Origin: Panopea generosa
Lineage: Eukaryota > Mollusca > Bivalvia > Adapedonta > Hiatellidae
DNA length: 64,000 nt
Assembly: GCA_029582155.1 (NCBI GenBank)
Contig: CM055894.1
Location: forward strand, 29,701,207 to 29,765,206
Reading direction: 5' to 3'
Positions 22,551 through 34,599 of the stretch are shown piece by piece. A model generated the notes under the pieces. The model was not told the origin of the DNA. It saw only the letters and a program-made list of their open reading frames with translations, and did no database searches. The position numbers and the translations under genes were made by a program. Within the stretch, counting starts at the first letter, position 1; each line of letters begins with the position of its first letter.

Positions 22551-24206
22551 GTTTTCTTCACGCATTAGTGTGAACACAATGTCCGCCATGTCACTGTTAA
22601 ATATGACGTCATTTTCTTACAGTGTGACGTCATGATTTCATTTTCTGTCATGTGGTTTGTAAATGGTGACATGACAAGTGGTCCAAACTTGAGCAAGATC
22701 AAACAATTAGTATTTGAGTTATGAGACTGCTCTCACTCTTTAAAGACAGACGCTCATAGAGCACATCTAAAGTAGTTTTCAATTCCCCGCCAAATGTCAA
22801 AAGAGTGGAATGCACTGTGGCTTGTCTCCATAGAAGCTAGACTAGTTTGCTGGAGAGTCTGGTCATGAACTGAAGATCAGCTGTCAATTACAATAGGAGG
22901 AAAATTTGAATTATACACATTTTCAAAAAATATATTTTGAATGTGACACTTTTAAACAGTTTCTCTGAAAGTTCAAGGCCTAGACCTTAGATATTTTATG
23001 TGTAGCATTGCATGGTGTTCTCATAAAAGATTCTTGAAGAAGAACTTACAAAAAAACATTTCCTCTGAAATGTTCATCTGTCCATTTGTTGCAAGAAGAG
23101 CGATGCAGGCCCTCTTGGGCCTCTTGTTCAGAGCTGCAAGCTTTTATTTTATTATTCTGGTCTTTAATACTGTATGTAAATGGTTATGTGTATAAGTCTT
23201 TGTATATGTTATAAAATATAAATAAAGTTGGAATAAAGAGTGTAATATAATAATATATACTGGTCAATAAGTAATGCAGTACCATGAGTGTGGTATCTTT
23301 ACCATGTAAACAAATAGCCAATTTTAAGTTCTTAAGCTTTAAAATGCTTTTTGGTATGAGGGAGTTTCCTTTTTAAATATTTTTTTCTGTTACCATGGCA
23401 AAAATGCAAAACTTAATGCATGGGGATATTGTACTCCCAGATTTACAAAGATGTGGGTTAAAAACCATGTGATTTACTTTGATTTCATTTTCCTTCTAAA
23501 AGATTAAAATGGTAAACCTGTGTTTAATCAAATCTTCTGTTAATACTTATGTTTCAGTACATAAGTTTTGTCATGAAAAGTTTCCAAGCATACATTTCTG
23601 TTAATTTTAAAAGTAAGGGATAAATTTACCTCCATTTTTTTAAACTTAGGAGTATTGACATAAATTGAGTAAAATACTCCCCAAATCACCTTATCTGGGG
23701 CTCTGTAAATACCCAAATTACAAAACTCTGTTTCAAGAGCATAACTCCAAAATTGTTCAAGCTTAATAGATATTTGTACAAATGTCACCAGTGTTGTCTG
23801 GAGTTTTCATTTTCAGTGTTTGGAAACCATGAAAACAATTAACCAAACTTCAGAAATTCTCTGTTTCCAGAACGTAGTGGTCTGGTAGATTTTTTTACTG
23901 TAAAGAAGTTTTAATTTTCAGAACATCTAAGTCAAATTTCCTATGGTGGTGAGGTATTGACAACTTGTTCTTGTTATTCGATTTCAATGGTTCAATCAGT
24001 AAGTGTGTACAGTAACTTGTTGAGAGTGTAATTGTTTTATTTATTTCTTATTTCGATATGTGTACAGGTCAATCACTATTGCTGTATGATACTGTGTCTA
24101 GGGTATTTAATTGATTTCATAATTAATATCATCAATTTAATCAATTATGATAATGGAAAATATTTGATATTTATTTTACAAAAGATACTTTGTTTATAAC
24201 TTCCAG
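22551..24206. other. Intron sequence, no gene recognised
   Basis: This is mostly AT-rich. Near 23106-23135 lies GCAGGCCCTCTTGGGCCTC, a phrase also found at 55378, which marks the end of a dispersed repeat. AATAAA motifs near 23220 are not linked to a coding region. Confidence 0.35.
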
Positions 24207-24470
24207 TTGGACCCCGGAACATCTCTTTATCACCTACCAGATCCACATACCGTGAACCTGAAGGGTTTTCCATGCCTGTCATCAGTTGTACAGCTGCCTG
24301 TTATGAGTGTACGTATACATGGAGTGGACCTTTCTCTCTGGCAGCAGGAAGTCAACTTAACCTGGGAACTTTGTCAAAGACTAAACATGGTACCTATACA
24401 TGCACAGCCAGGAATACTAAATCTTCAACAACACAAACAGCAACAACAACAGTAAATGTGGAAGTAAAAT
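24207..24470 (+). CDS. Immunoglobulin-domain exon 2 (partial gene)
   Basis: This 264-nt exon between TTCCAG and GTAAGT is phase 1 at both ends. It starts GPRNISL. The first core cysteine and extra cysteines read ISCTAACYECTYTW, one residue shorter between the extra cysteines than in the other two exons. The F strand is HGTYTCTAR. It ends TTTVNVEVK. Its phase matches the exons at 6621 and 28377, which supports one tandem-Ig gene. The 17.3-kb intron before it is packed with transposon remains. Confidence 0.8.
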
Positions 24471-24584
24471 GTAAGTAAATATAATATTGTCAACATGTAA
24501 AATGAGTTTCATGATTTTAACATCATTTTAAATTTTGCAGTTCACATGAATGTGTTATATGAGTTATAGATCTACTTTCATATA

Positions 24585-24670
24585 CCACAGTGGTGGTTTA
24601 GTTATAAATCAACTTCCTTGCATGTAGAGGGTCGTGGGTTCGATCCCTTGAAAAAGGCTACTAGAAGCTT
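24585..24670 (+). repeat. tRNA-like SINE relic
   Basis: The sequence CAGTGGTGGTTTAGTTATAA, then CTTCCTTGCATGTAGAGGG and GTCGTGGGTTCGATCCC, has A-box-like and B-box-like parts and a TGC-containing loop. The same family lies in reverse at about 43325-43405. No matching acceptor stem is seen. Confidence 0.4.
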
Positions 24671-24869
24671 TCTAGCACTCGGCATTTAGATGATAATTCT
24701 AGGTCTCGTCGGCCCTGTGTCCATATATTGTTACTGTGGGGTTAAAAGGGATCTCAAGTTTCTTCATATAAAAGGGCTAGGCCCTAAGGGTCTATTGAGG
24801 CAAGGCAAGGGGACTTACATAGGAATATTATGGGAAAATATAAAATCATGTTTTTCTCATATATTAAGG

Positions 24870-25310
24870 TATTATTATACCCCGGCATACAAACTATATG
24901 GGGGCTACATAGGAGTCCTGCTTGTCCGTCTGTCTGTCCATGGTCCATCCGTCCGTCCAGCTGTGGACAATTTTTTTATCTCTATTTCTCAGCAACCATC
25001 GGCTCGAATTTAATGAAATTTCACAAGGGTGACTGGTACCTGGCTTAGTTGTGCATATAAACACTTAGTTGTGCATATAAACACCATACAACAACAACAT
25101 AGTTGTGCATATTGTCGGCATGTTAATTTTTCAATGAGTTACACATATTTTTTCCGTCTGTGGACAATTTTTGTGATCAGTATTTCTCAGGAACCATCGG
25201 CCAGAATTCAATGAAACTTCAAATGGGTGACTGGTACCAAGCCTAATTATACATATTTCCAGCATGTTGTGCATATTGTCGGCATGTTAATTTTTCAATG
25301 AGTTACCCCC
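24870..25310. repeat. Dispersed repeat (GGCCGGAATTCAATGAAACTT family)
   Basis: Degenerate units contain ATATGGGGGCTACATAGGAGT, GTCTGTCCGTCC-like runs, phrases resembling CATCGGCCAGAATTCAATG, GGGTGACTGGTACC and TGTCGGCATGTTAATTTTTC. The family recurs at 32340-33050. A C10 run follows at 25306. Confidence 0.75.
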
Positions 25311-25329
25311 CCCCCCCAAAAAAATAAAT

Positions 25330-25740
25330 TTTGGGGTGGCATATAGTAATCGCAGCGTCATTCCGTCCATCATTCCGTCCAGTATTTTGTGTCCAGCCTG
25401 TAACTTTGTCATGCATATAATTATGGATTTTGTTAATACTTGCTACAATTGATCAACAAACATGACAGCATGTCGTGAGTGAGACCCACACTATTACCTC
25501 AAAGGTCAAGGTCACACTGAGTTTGATTGACAACACCCGAGTCTGTGTGAGATTTCGTGTCCGGCCGGTTACTTTGTCATCCATAGATGGATTTTGTTAA
25601 TACATGCTACAAATGATCAACATACCATGACGACATGTTGCTCGTTACATCCAGACTTCCTCTTTAAGGGTCAAGGTCACAATTTAACGTTGTTTGACAA
25701 CACTTTCACTCTGTTTGAGATTTCGTTTTGTAACTCCATG
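25330..25740. repeat. AAGGTCAAGGTCAC repeat, about two units
   Basis: It begins TTTTGGGGTGGCATATAGTA and shows GCCTGTAACTTTGTCATGCAT, CTACAATTGATCAACA and CAAAGGTCAAGGTCACA. It is the same family as 26290-27330. Confidence 0.75.
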
Positions 25741-25749
25741 GACTTGTGG

Positions 25750-25830
25750 ACTCATTGGTAAATAGGTTAGTGCGTTGGATTATCAGACTAGAGGTCATGC
25801 GTTCGATCCTGACTTGCGCTCAATTTTTTT
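25750..25830 (+). repeat. tRNA-like SINE relic
   Basis: GTAAATAGGTTAGTGCGTTG, GATTATCAGACTAG and GTCATGCGTTCGATCCTGA form a tRNA-like body with A and B boxes, followed by a T-rich run. It lacks a convincing acceptor stem. Confidence 0.4.
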
Positions 25831-25894
25831 TATGTTTTATTTTATTTACAGAGATGGTTTGCTCAGCACATTCAACTGTAAAAGACATGCACGT

Positions 25895-26280
25895 GTCACA
25901 AACACAACCAATTTTCAGCTCTACTGGCCAAAGGCCAGAAGTGCTTATGCGATGGCGCGTCGTCTGTCATCTGTTAGCAGCACTTTCTCCGAAACCACTA
26001 GGCCAATTAAACTGAAACTTCACATGGATGTTTCTATTGCATAGGAGACTTTACAGAAGATTTTCTTTTTCGATCTGAAATTCAAGATGGCCGCCATTCC
26101 TAAAAATAGTCCAAAACTTAAAAAATCTTCTTCTCATGAACAGCCCAACAGATTTTCAAAATGTTTATGTAGTAATGATGACCAACTATAGTTTTGATAG
26201 ATTTGTTCAAATGGTGTCCCTAGGGTTAAAAATGACTCCATCCCGAGGGTTCAATTAGGGGACACATTCATTATAATATA
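25895..26280. repeat. Dispersed repeat H, uninterrupted copy
   Basis: The repeat starts near CTACTGGCCAAAGGCCAGAAG and includes GGCCAATTAAACTGAAACTT, CACATGGATGTTTCTATTGC, GGAGACTTTACAGAAG, AGTCCAAAACTTAAAAAATC and TTCAATTAGGGGACACA. Another copy has been split: its left part is at about 36923-36950 and its right part at 53561-53800. This copy therefore shows what the site looked like before E1 arrived. Open frames at 25746-26044 are shadows. Confidence 0.75.
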
Positions 26281-26289
26281 TATTTTTTT

Positions 26290-27330
26290 TATGCCCCCCC
26301 AAAAAACTTTTTGGGGTGGCATATAGTAATCGCAGTGTCCGTCCGTCTGTCTATCCGTCCTTCCATCCGGTATTTCATTTCCGGCCTGTATCTTTGTCAT
26401 GCATAAATGGATTTTGTTGATAATTGGTACAAATGATCAATATAACTTGACGACGTGTCGCGAGTAAAACCCAGACCTGTACGTCAAAGGTCATGGTCAC
26501 AATTTGAGTTTGTTCGAATACACTTTGAGTCTGTGTGAGATTTCGTGTCCGGCCTGTAACTTTGTCATGCATAGATGGATTTTAATGATACTTGCTACAA
26601 ATGATCAACAGAACATGACGACGTGTCGCAAGTAAGACCCACACCAATAAATTAAAGGTCAAGGTCACTATTTGAGTTTGTTTGACAACACTTCGAGTTT
26701 GTGTGAGATTTCGTGTCTGGCCTCTAACTTTGTCATGCATAGATGGATTTTATAAATACTTGCTACAAATGATCAACGTAACATGATGACGTGTCGCGAG
26801 TAAGACCCAGACCTATACCTCAAAGGTCAAGGTCACAATTTGAGTTTGATTAACAACACTTTCAGTCTGTGAGATTTTGTGTCCGGCCTGTAACTTTGTC
26901 ATGCATAGATGGATTTTAATGATACTTGCTACAATTATTCAACATAACATGACAACGTGTAGCAAGTAAGACCCACACACATACCTCAAAGGTCAAGGTC
27001 ACAATTTGAGTTTGACAACACTTTGAGTCTGTGTGAGATTTTGTGTCAGGCCTGCAACTTTGTCATGCATAGATGGATTTTTATAAATACTTGTTATAAA
27101 TGATCAACATAACGTGATGACATGTTGCACTTCTGACCCAAACTCCCACTTCAAAAGTCAAGGTCACAATTTAACTTTGTTTGACAACACTTTCAGTCAT
27201 TTTGACATTTCTTGTCCGGTCTGTCATCTATGGATAAACTTTAAAAACACTTGGCTCAGTTGATCAACATGACATAATTAAGTGTTGCATGTAAGACCCA
27301 GAACCTTTCCTCAAAGATCAAGCATGTGTC
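26290..27330. repeat. About 167-bp tandem AAGGTCAAGGTCAC array
   Basis: After a start TTTTGGGGTGGCATATAGTA, units carrying TTTGTCATGCATAGATGGAT recur at 26393, 26561, 26729, 26895 and 27059. Each includes AAAGGTCAAGGTCACAATTT, GTTTGACAACACTTT and GTGTGAGATTTCGTGTCCGG. The right end decays by 27330. Confidence 0.9.
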
Positions 27331-27426
27331 GATCAATACTCTATCAAAAAGTCAAACGTCAGAATATGAAGGTTTGTTTGTGAAGCTTTCATATAGGTTG
27401 TTCATGTTGATAACTTTTATGCGGCG

Positions 27427-27717
27427 ATGTGGAAAGGAATCCTGGACCACCACATTACCAGTTTACAAAATGTCCTGAACTGGATATTTTCACCAGGGTC
27501 ATCAAATATTAAGTCAATTTTTACAGGGAAGACAGTGTGTACCGTGGTGTTTGCATTTTTTGCAAATGCATTATTAAAACCGTTTGATAGCTACTGTTGG
27601 AAAAGTATTGATATGGACTCTGTATTGTATGCAGGAGATTATTTATACAGATACACAAAAGAAATATTAAACACACCACCAATGAATTGCCTTTTAACAT
27701 ATCAGAAATCTAACTAA
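27427..27717 (+). pseudogene. Fragment resembling a cysteine-protease-like orphan domain
   Basis: This 96-codon frame shows GKTVCTVVFAFFANAL, then WKSIDMDSVLYAGDYLYRY and ILNTPPMNCLL. The pattern Cys-x-x-x-Phe/Ala..., Trp-x4-Asp-xx-Leu-x-Gly-Asp-x-Leu-Tyr is one I associate from memory with a domain repeated in bivalve and cnidarian orphan proteins, thought to be related to viral-type ubiquitin-specific cysteine proteases. The downstream His half is absent, so this is a fragment. It lies in the intron before the third Ig exon. Confidence in the family is low. Confidence 0.35.
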
Positions 27718-27759
27718 GTTTTCCAATTTTCCAAACCTACATTTTTGAATTAACACAAG

Positions 27760-28376
27760 CAGCGAGCCTTCCCTCAGGCCTTTCAGGCCTCTTCAGGCCT
27801 TGCAGGCCTTTGATTAATATCTGCACTAATGCAATCTATATAACATTGTAGTTGCTGACACCAAATTTAGACCACATAAACTATGTATTTTGTTACAGAA
27901 GGCAATTTAGAGATTTGTAAGTTGTTTTATTTTTTCGGTTGAACCCATATTTTGGTTCTGGATATTTTGGTTGCTGGGGCAAAAAAAATGTGGAAAATAG
28001 TGCCAATATCTGGATCCATAAGTTAGACTCATAATGAGGATATAATGCAATGTTGCTCTATGTTTTAGGTTGGACAATATTTTGGTTGCTATAGCAACTT
28101 AATTATGAAAATCTGAAAAATAGTGCCACAAGTTAAAATTGTATTTAAAGAAGAGTCATAAAATTTGACCTGGTAATAGAGAGAATAAGGAGATCCTGAC
28201 CATTGTTTTGATTTTAAGATGTGTCCAATTTTTTTGTTACTATGACAATAGAATCTTGCAATACTGGATCATCTTGTTTCACCAATTGTATGTACATACA
28301 AGATTCCAATGTAGTAGTTACATGTTTCCATGCCTAAAATTTCTTTACCTTTTTATTATTTCATATTGAATGACAG
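27760..28376. other. CAGGCCT repeat cluster, then plain intron
   Basis: Between 27770 and 27825 CAGGCCT occurs four times at short spacing (CAGGCCTTTCAGGCCTCTTC and on). The remainder to the Ig acceptor is AT-rich without recognisable features. Confidence 0.6.
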
Positions 28377-28649
28377 ATGGACCAGATGCTGCTTTTATCA
28401 ACAGAGAGTCACCATACACCGTTTCAGAAGGACGTACTGGAATCACTATAGAATGTACTTCAGACTGCTACCCAAGCTGTTCCTTCTCCTGGACAAACAT
28501 CACCAATAATTCCCCTACTGGAACAGATGGAGTTATTTCCCTTGCTATAGTGACACGATATGATGCTGGAAAATATAGGTGTATATCTAACAATATCGAT
28601 TCACAATACAACAAAGTTGCTACCAGCACGGTGACTGTTGTTGTACAAT
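28377..28649 (+). CDS. Immunoglobulin-domain exon 3 (partial gene)
   Basis: This 273-nt exon follows TGACAG, is followed by GTAAGT, and is phase 1 at both ends. It begins GPDAAFI. It carries IECTSDCYPSCSFSW with the core Cys, two extra Cys and the core Trp, then RYDAGKYRCISNN with the second core Cys, and ends STVTVVVQ. The short 5' intron to exon 2 (3.9 kb) and the equal phases imply tandem Ig modules in an extracellular protein. Later exons are not found in the window, so this may be near an end of what is preserved here. Confidence 0.8.
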
Positions 28650-29035
28650 GTAAGTTGTTCCCCATAAAATATAATTATGTGATGTGAAAATATTCTTAAC
28701 ATATCATAAGAGAAATATTAAGGAGACCTAACAGTATTCCACATTATTGAATGTGGAACGTTGTTGTAAATTGTATGTTATGGCTCCACAATATAAATAT
28801 TGATGTAAAAAAATATTCCTTCAACATGCCTTTGGAGACAAAAGTATATATGCCTGACATTTTCCCTGACAGTAAGAACTAACAGTTAATGTTGATATAA
28901 ATGTTGTTTAGTATGAATATTGATGTAGAAAATAGTCATTCTCTGTAGAAAAAAGTACATGTAGATCCATTTGATGAGAACATAATATGAAACAAACTTT
29001 TAGTTTACTATAATAGAAGTTGCTTTAACCCTATA
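28650..29035. other. No gene recognised
   Basis: AT-rich sequence follows the donor site of the third Ig exon. Confidence 0.35.
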
Positions 29036-29170
29036 CTTCATAAAGACGCATTCCGACGACCCTACCCCCCGCTTCATAAATACGCATCTGGACACCTGGT
29101 ACGTGTCCTTCGTAAAGACGCATTTGGACGCATGGTCTCATTCTCATAAAGACGCATTTCGACGCCCCCT
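29036..29170. repeat. CATAAAGACGCATTTCGACG short tandem repeat
   Basis: Four imperfect units of about 33-36 bp lie near 29040, 29075, 29110 and 29143. Each holds CATAAAGACGCAT and a GACGC-like part separated by C-rich spacers. They are CpG-containing in an AT-rich region. Confidence 0.8.
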
Positions 29171-29880
29171 ATTTTCAATCACAAAAACAACACCTTTTAA
29201 TTTATTTTTCAGAGATCGTAAGTTTATATTCGTGTAGTGCAACATTTCACAAAGTAAATTTACGGAAGACATAATATGGTTACTATTTAAAGTTTTTATA
29301 AAAATAGCGTCTATTTGCACATAGTGTCATATCAGTGACCACGCGATGTCATTGAATTGACCAGACTTACACGGGAATTACACTAATATCACCAATTTAA
29401 ATCGCAAAAGAAACACATTTCAATTTATTTTTCAAGGACCGGATGTTTATGTTCGTGTAGCATTGCATTTCACACAGTTAAATTATGCATGATATCAGAG
29501 GTTAGAATTAAATATAGCGTCCAATCGTAAATAGGGTCACATCAGTGATCACGCGAGGTCATCGAATTGTCCATGCTTACGCGGGAATAACAAAAATATC
29601 AACATTTTCAATCGCTAAAACAATACATTTCAATTGATCAATGATCACGCGAATTCATTGCATTGTCCATACTTACGCAAGAATAACAAAAATCTCCCAA
29701 TTTCAATTGCAAAAACAATATGTTTCAATTTATTTTTCAATGACAGGTGTTAATATTCGTGTAGCATTGCAGTTCGTGTAGTAAAATTATGCATGACACC
29801 ATAGGTTACATTTAAAAATACCGTCCAATCGTAAATACCCATGCCAGCGATCACGCGAGGTCATGGAATTTTCCAGAAAG
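29170..29880. repeat. Degenerate tandem repeat, about 4 units
   Basis: Units share AATTTATTTTTCA, ATTCGTGTAGCATTGCA, GCGTCCAATCGTAAATA and GATCACGCGAGGTCAT at roughly 29170, 29395, 29600 and 29690. Divergence is clearly higher than in the arrays at 1.1 and 8.3 kb. Confidence 0.7.
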
Positions 29881-32330
29881 AAGTAGGTCAACACTATTTT
29901 CCGAAAATGTACATCGGCATATTTTGATTTTTTTGAAAAATCATGCGTGCTGATTCTGATAATTGACACGGTAATAAATCATTGTTTGTTTTGATTGTGA
30001 TTACTGGGATAGAATCATGTACGCTACCGTGGCTTACCGTTATGGTTTCGGGTGGTTAGAAGTTGGGGAGGGGGTGTCATAAATTATGTCAGTTTGCAGT
30101 TCGGCAATTTACCAAAGCCGTGATATATGTCCTGGGGGTATATGGACTAATCAAATGCACGCGCCAATATGCGACAATACTGGTTTGTTTTCACAGCTGA
30201 CACCCGTGACCGGAATTTTTATACCATGAAGGGGCAATAAAACTATAAGGCGTCCCAGATCAGCATGATGTCTGCTGGTCATTATAATAAGGTAATTATT
30301 TTTTTTAATTATCTGTTCGTCTGTGAAAGATCCCGTTCTAATTAATTTATAAATATTATACGCATTACCGATTTAGATTAGTTTTGAATTCATGTCCGAT
30401 TCTAACTTTGACTTTCTGATCTGATTTGATGACAGAAGCAATTTATTTACATACAAGTAGATCTACATGTAAAAATAATAGCATGGGGATTCTTGTTAAA
30501 AATGCGCAAGAAGGGAAAGTATTAAAACGTTTTTTCTCATAGGTAAAATTGTAGCATGGTAATAGAACACATAAAAGAATAATAAGTAATTTCTATTTTT
30601 ACCATTAATACTAACTGATAAATTGTAACTAGACTTATCATTATTATAATTAAAACTTCCCCTATATATTATTGTCGTTAATTATTCATAATAATGATTC
30701 TAATAATAAATATGCAGTAGTTGTATTAATTATAACTAAGGTATTGATAATTTATTATTATTAGTAATTATTGTAAATAATCTGTTTTGTCTGTTTAGTG
30801 AACTTATGTATGTTTTTGTCTTATTTCAGTTTGAAAGAAAGCACATAGCAGTCGGGACCAAAACTTTCAGGAGGATTTGATATTTTTTAATTTAAATTTT
30901 GTGCTGCTTTTACCTGAAATGGAAAATAAATGTACAAATTCCACCAAAAAGTAAAGATTAAAAAATTGTACAACCATAACTGGACGCTCTTGCATATTTT
31001 GTATAAAAATAAGTGTAGTAACATTAAATTTATGATACTTTTGGTAAAATAGTAAAAAATTATATATCTATTTAACTATTCCTATTTTAATTATTTTATT
31101 AAGTTTATTTGTTTGAATTATATTACATATAAAAATATCATTGTAAAATATTGGTATGTATAAATTTGTGTCAAAATTAAAAATGAATTGAAATGAAAAG
31201 TCTTCTTGTTTTATATCCGTGTATCTTTGTATTCCATTGTCATAAAATTATTTTTTTTTATCATCGCAAAGATAATTCAATATTCAACAAAGTTTACACT
31301 GACATAACAAGTGTAAAATCAATATATCTTGCGGAAATATTAACTTTATAAGCGAGATATATATATAAACTAGTGTTGAATTTAAAGAAAAAATAAAATG
31401 AAACAAAATCTTTTTAGTTTCTACCCATATATCTCATTATTCAGTTGCCACAAAATAATAATTTTTATATCACCAGAAAGAAAATTTTATTTGCAACAAA
31501 CTTTACATACACAAAAAAAGTATAAAATCAATATTTCTTACTGAAATAATGACTTTAATGAACTGGGTGTGCAATCAGCATGTATTTTTAAATATCCCCT
31601 ATGGGAATGGTGCAGAAACCTTATCAGCTGGGTATTGGTTTATTGACATCTGTTTCCTTCTACCTGTATCTGTTAGGATAGGCAATACTGCTATATCTCT
31701 ATGAAGTAAAGAGTTAAACCTTTTTAATACTCACATTTGAAAACGGGATATAATATTACTGTGAGGTTAATAATTGTTTGTTAGTCCCTTGTTCAGAGAT
31801 CAGCAGAGCTAATGTAATAATAATATGTGTATGTTGTCTGTCAGTCTTCCTGTCAATTTACATTTAGGCAGATCTCGCCAAACTAACTGCAGTTACCTCT
31901 AGCAAAAGTGTCACCTGGATTTATTGATATTTTGTCAACAAAAGTTTCATATTTTAATTTCCAATGTAATAAACAAATTAAGTGTGCAGTCGGTCCTCTG
32001 TTCTGTCACCACCTCAGTGGTTACTGATGCAGCCATGTCAGATACTAAAATTAACTATCACTATCACATGTATTGGAATGTAGAAAGTAAGATTTTTACA
32101 ACATATGAGATTTTAACTAAAGTGACAAGTTGATGGTTAAATTTGCCTCCTCACTTTAAAATGAGTCTTATGTACAATAGCATAAAGCTAGTAATGAATC
32201 ACTTGTAGTAACATTCTGACAAAGTCCATTCAGTGAGTAACAGTAGATATTTTTATGTATTATCTTTACTCTCTTTCCGACTTTAAATAACAATCACTAC
32301 TCTGTGTGTAATATTTGCTCCTAATCTTTT
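29880..32330. other. No gene recognised; strongly AT-rich
   Basis: I see no coding frame of interest, no tRNA-like fold and no clear repeat ends. The frame at 31924-32133 has no recognisable motif. Confidence 0.4.
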
Positions 32331-32334
32331 CATT

Positions 32335-32402
32335 TTTATACCCACAGATACAAAGTATATGGGGGGCTATATATAGGAGTCACGCTTGTCTGTCTGGCTG
32401 GC

Positions 32403-32441
<39 letters not shown>

Positions 32442-33060
32442 GGACAATTTTTGTTATAGCAGTAACCATTGGCCGGAATTCAATGAAACTTTACAAGGGT
32501 GACTGGTACCAAGCCTAGTTGTGCATATTGTCAGCATATTGCGTGAGAATAATTTTTCAATGAGTTATGGCTCTTTGAATTTCCCAGATACCAAGTATAT
32601 GAGGGATATAGCAACCATTGGCTGGAATTCAATGAAACTTCACAAGGGTGACTGGTACCAAGCTTAGTTGTGCATATTGTCGGCATGTTGCACAAGAATA
32701 ATTTTTCAATGAGTTGTGGCCCTTTGAATTTTTCATATATATTTTTTTGTGGTCGCTATTTCTCGGCAATCATTGGCTAGAATTCAATGAAATTTCACAA
32801 AAGTGATTGGCACCAAGCCTATTGTACATATCATCGGCATGTTGCGTCCGAATAATTTTTCAATGAGTTATGGCCCTTTGAATTTTTCAGACATTTTTTG
32901 GTGGTTTGTGCATATCATCAGCATGTTCAGCTCAGTTAATTTTTTAAATGAGTTATGGCCCTTTGTGTGCTCAATTTCTTGGCAACCACTGGCCGGAAAT
33001 AAATAAACTTCACAAGAGTGATTGGTACCAAGCCTAGTTATATCTCCAGAAGCATATCGG
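32335..33060. repeat. Dispersed tandem repeat with GTCT microsatellite
   Basis: It opens with AGTATATGGGGGGCTATATA and an uninterrupted GTCT run at about 32404-32442, followed by units with CCATTGGCCGGAATTCAATG, GGGTGACTGGTACCAAGCCT and TTTTTCAATGAGTTATGGCC. It is the same family as 24870-25310. Confidence 0.8.
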
Positions 33061-34450
33061 GGCTATGTTGGAGTCATGCTTGTCTGTCAGTCCATCCATC
33101 TGTAGATAAATTGTTTTTTTCATTTTCATGAAAATATAATTTTCTGTAAAAATTATTTCTTCATTTTCATGAAAGGGTATCAAGCTGTGATAAACTGTGC
33201 ATGCTGGTACAAGATTATTTCAACTATAGATCCATTTTCATTAACTGGTACCGAAATATTGCCCTATGATGTGAAATAAGTGGCCTATATTGTATATATA
33301 TATGTCTAAAACTGAACAAATTAGAATGCGGAAGGATATCCAGCATTGATAAACTGTATGTGCTGGTACAAGACTATAGATCCATTAACAAGAACTGGTA
33401 ATTATTACCATATGATTTGAAGGTAGTGCATAATTGTATCACATAATTATGTAAAACATTGATAAACTAATCTTGAAACAGAAGATCATCTCAACTATAG
33501 CTTACACTATATTTTAAATTCTTGCTGGAATTATTTCAAGTAATGTTTAACTTGTATAATAGTATTGCTTGATGACTAATATTATTCTAGTCATGCAGTT
33601 GAAGTATTTAGGGTTATTATACATACATGATGTGCAGTGTGTTTTCTTTCGGCCATTTTATAGCCGTTATTCGGTCATATTCGCAATCGCATATAGTATA
33701 TTTTTTTCCGAATTGAGGGGTAAAAATTCCCAATTGGAAGTTTCAAAAACTAGTGAAACTGCCTCGAAAAATAAGCGCAGATTTTGCCATTCTGAATTGA
33801 GTATGAAACTGCTTTTAAACTGCTTCTCTGCGCATGCGCTTATAGACTGATTTCCTGCACATGGACCAGATCCAAGCAGATAACTGTAAAGTTTGGAAAA
33901 TGGAAATACATGTACAGTGAAGCAGTCTAGTTTCCTTATGATTCTAGAGCATTTGATTGATCCGGAGCATGATTGTGTTGTTTGTAACCACAACGTTTTA
34001 GCACAGAGGCTTATTAAGTTTGTGGAAGCGTTATATATAAGCAAGCATTTATATGTATCATGAAATAAACAAAACAATGTTGCATAATTCGAAATATTAC
34101 TTCAAGATATTAAAGGCTCCCGCTAACAAACAACAAATTATTGACAGTTTCTTTTAACAGTCAGCTTTAAGTGTTAGTGTGACACCTTCCCCACCTGCTC
34201 AGAAACCTGTGAGTGTTGAAAATAGCACAATAATTGTCCCATCAGTTACGAACATTTTTTTCTAACCGACACAGGTCAGATACTGTTTGTGATTATTATA
34301 AACTTGTGCCTGCCTGACAGCATCTTTTTTGCTCTTCAAAATGAAAGCATAATTATATACACGGCTGTACTTCAGTGCATCCAAGGCTGGTTATTGCTGC
34401 AAACTGTGTGAGTTATTTATTGGTATCTGACACAACTAAGGAAGTTGAAC
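33060..34450. other. No gene recognised
   Basis: A direct repeat TTCATTTTCATGAAA occurs at about 33118 and 33161. Overlapping open frames at 33569-33850 (plus) and 33667-34077 (minus) show no known motif, and neither has splice or start context that I trust. A TGCGCATGCGC motif lies at about 33829. Confidence 0.35.
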
Positions 34451-34453
34451 AGG

Positions 34454-34582
34454 ATGGGACAGCATACTCTAAATGCACTAATGAGAATATGTCTTAACTC
34501 TGACAATAGCCTCAACAAGTATCAACTAGATGAAGTTGTTGCAGCCTTTAAGGCACTTAGAACAAGAGATATTGCTCTGTAG
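34454..34582 (+). pseudogene. Possible hAT transposase C-terminal scrap
   Basis: A 42-codon frame reads HTLNALMRICLNSDNSLNKY and then EVVAAFKALRTRDIAL. The TLxALMRI phrase followed by a short acidic tail resembles the extreme C-terminus of ZNF862-like hAT transposases as I remember them. It is too short to be sure, and nothing upstream keeps the hAT dimerisation region. Confidence 0.3.
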
Positions 34583-34599
34583 AATACCAAACAATACCC

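Noticed and set aside
27427..27717. Integrated virus gene
   Set aside because: Similarity to viral-type protease domains is faint, and the same pattern occurs in ordinary animal proteins. No other viral gene is nearby.
33569..34077. Overlapping plus and minus frames of 93 and 136 codons
   Set aside because: No known motif, no splice context and no clear start. Frames of this size occur by chance.
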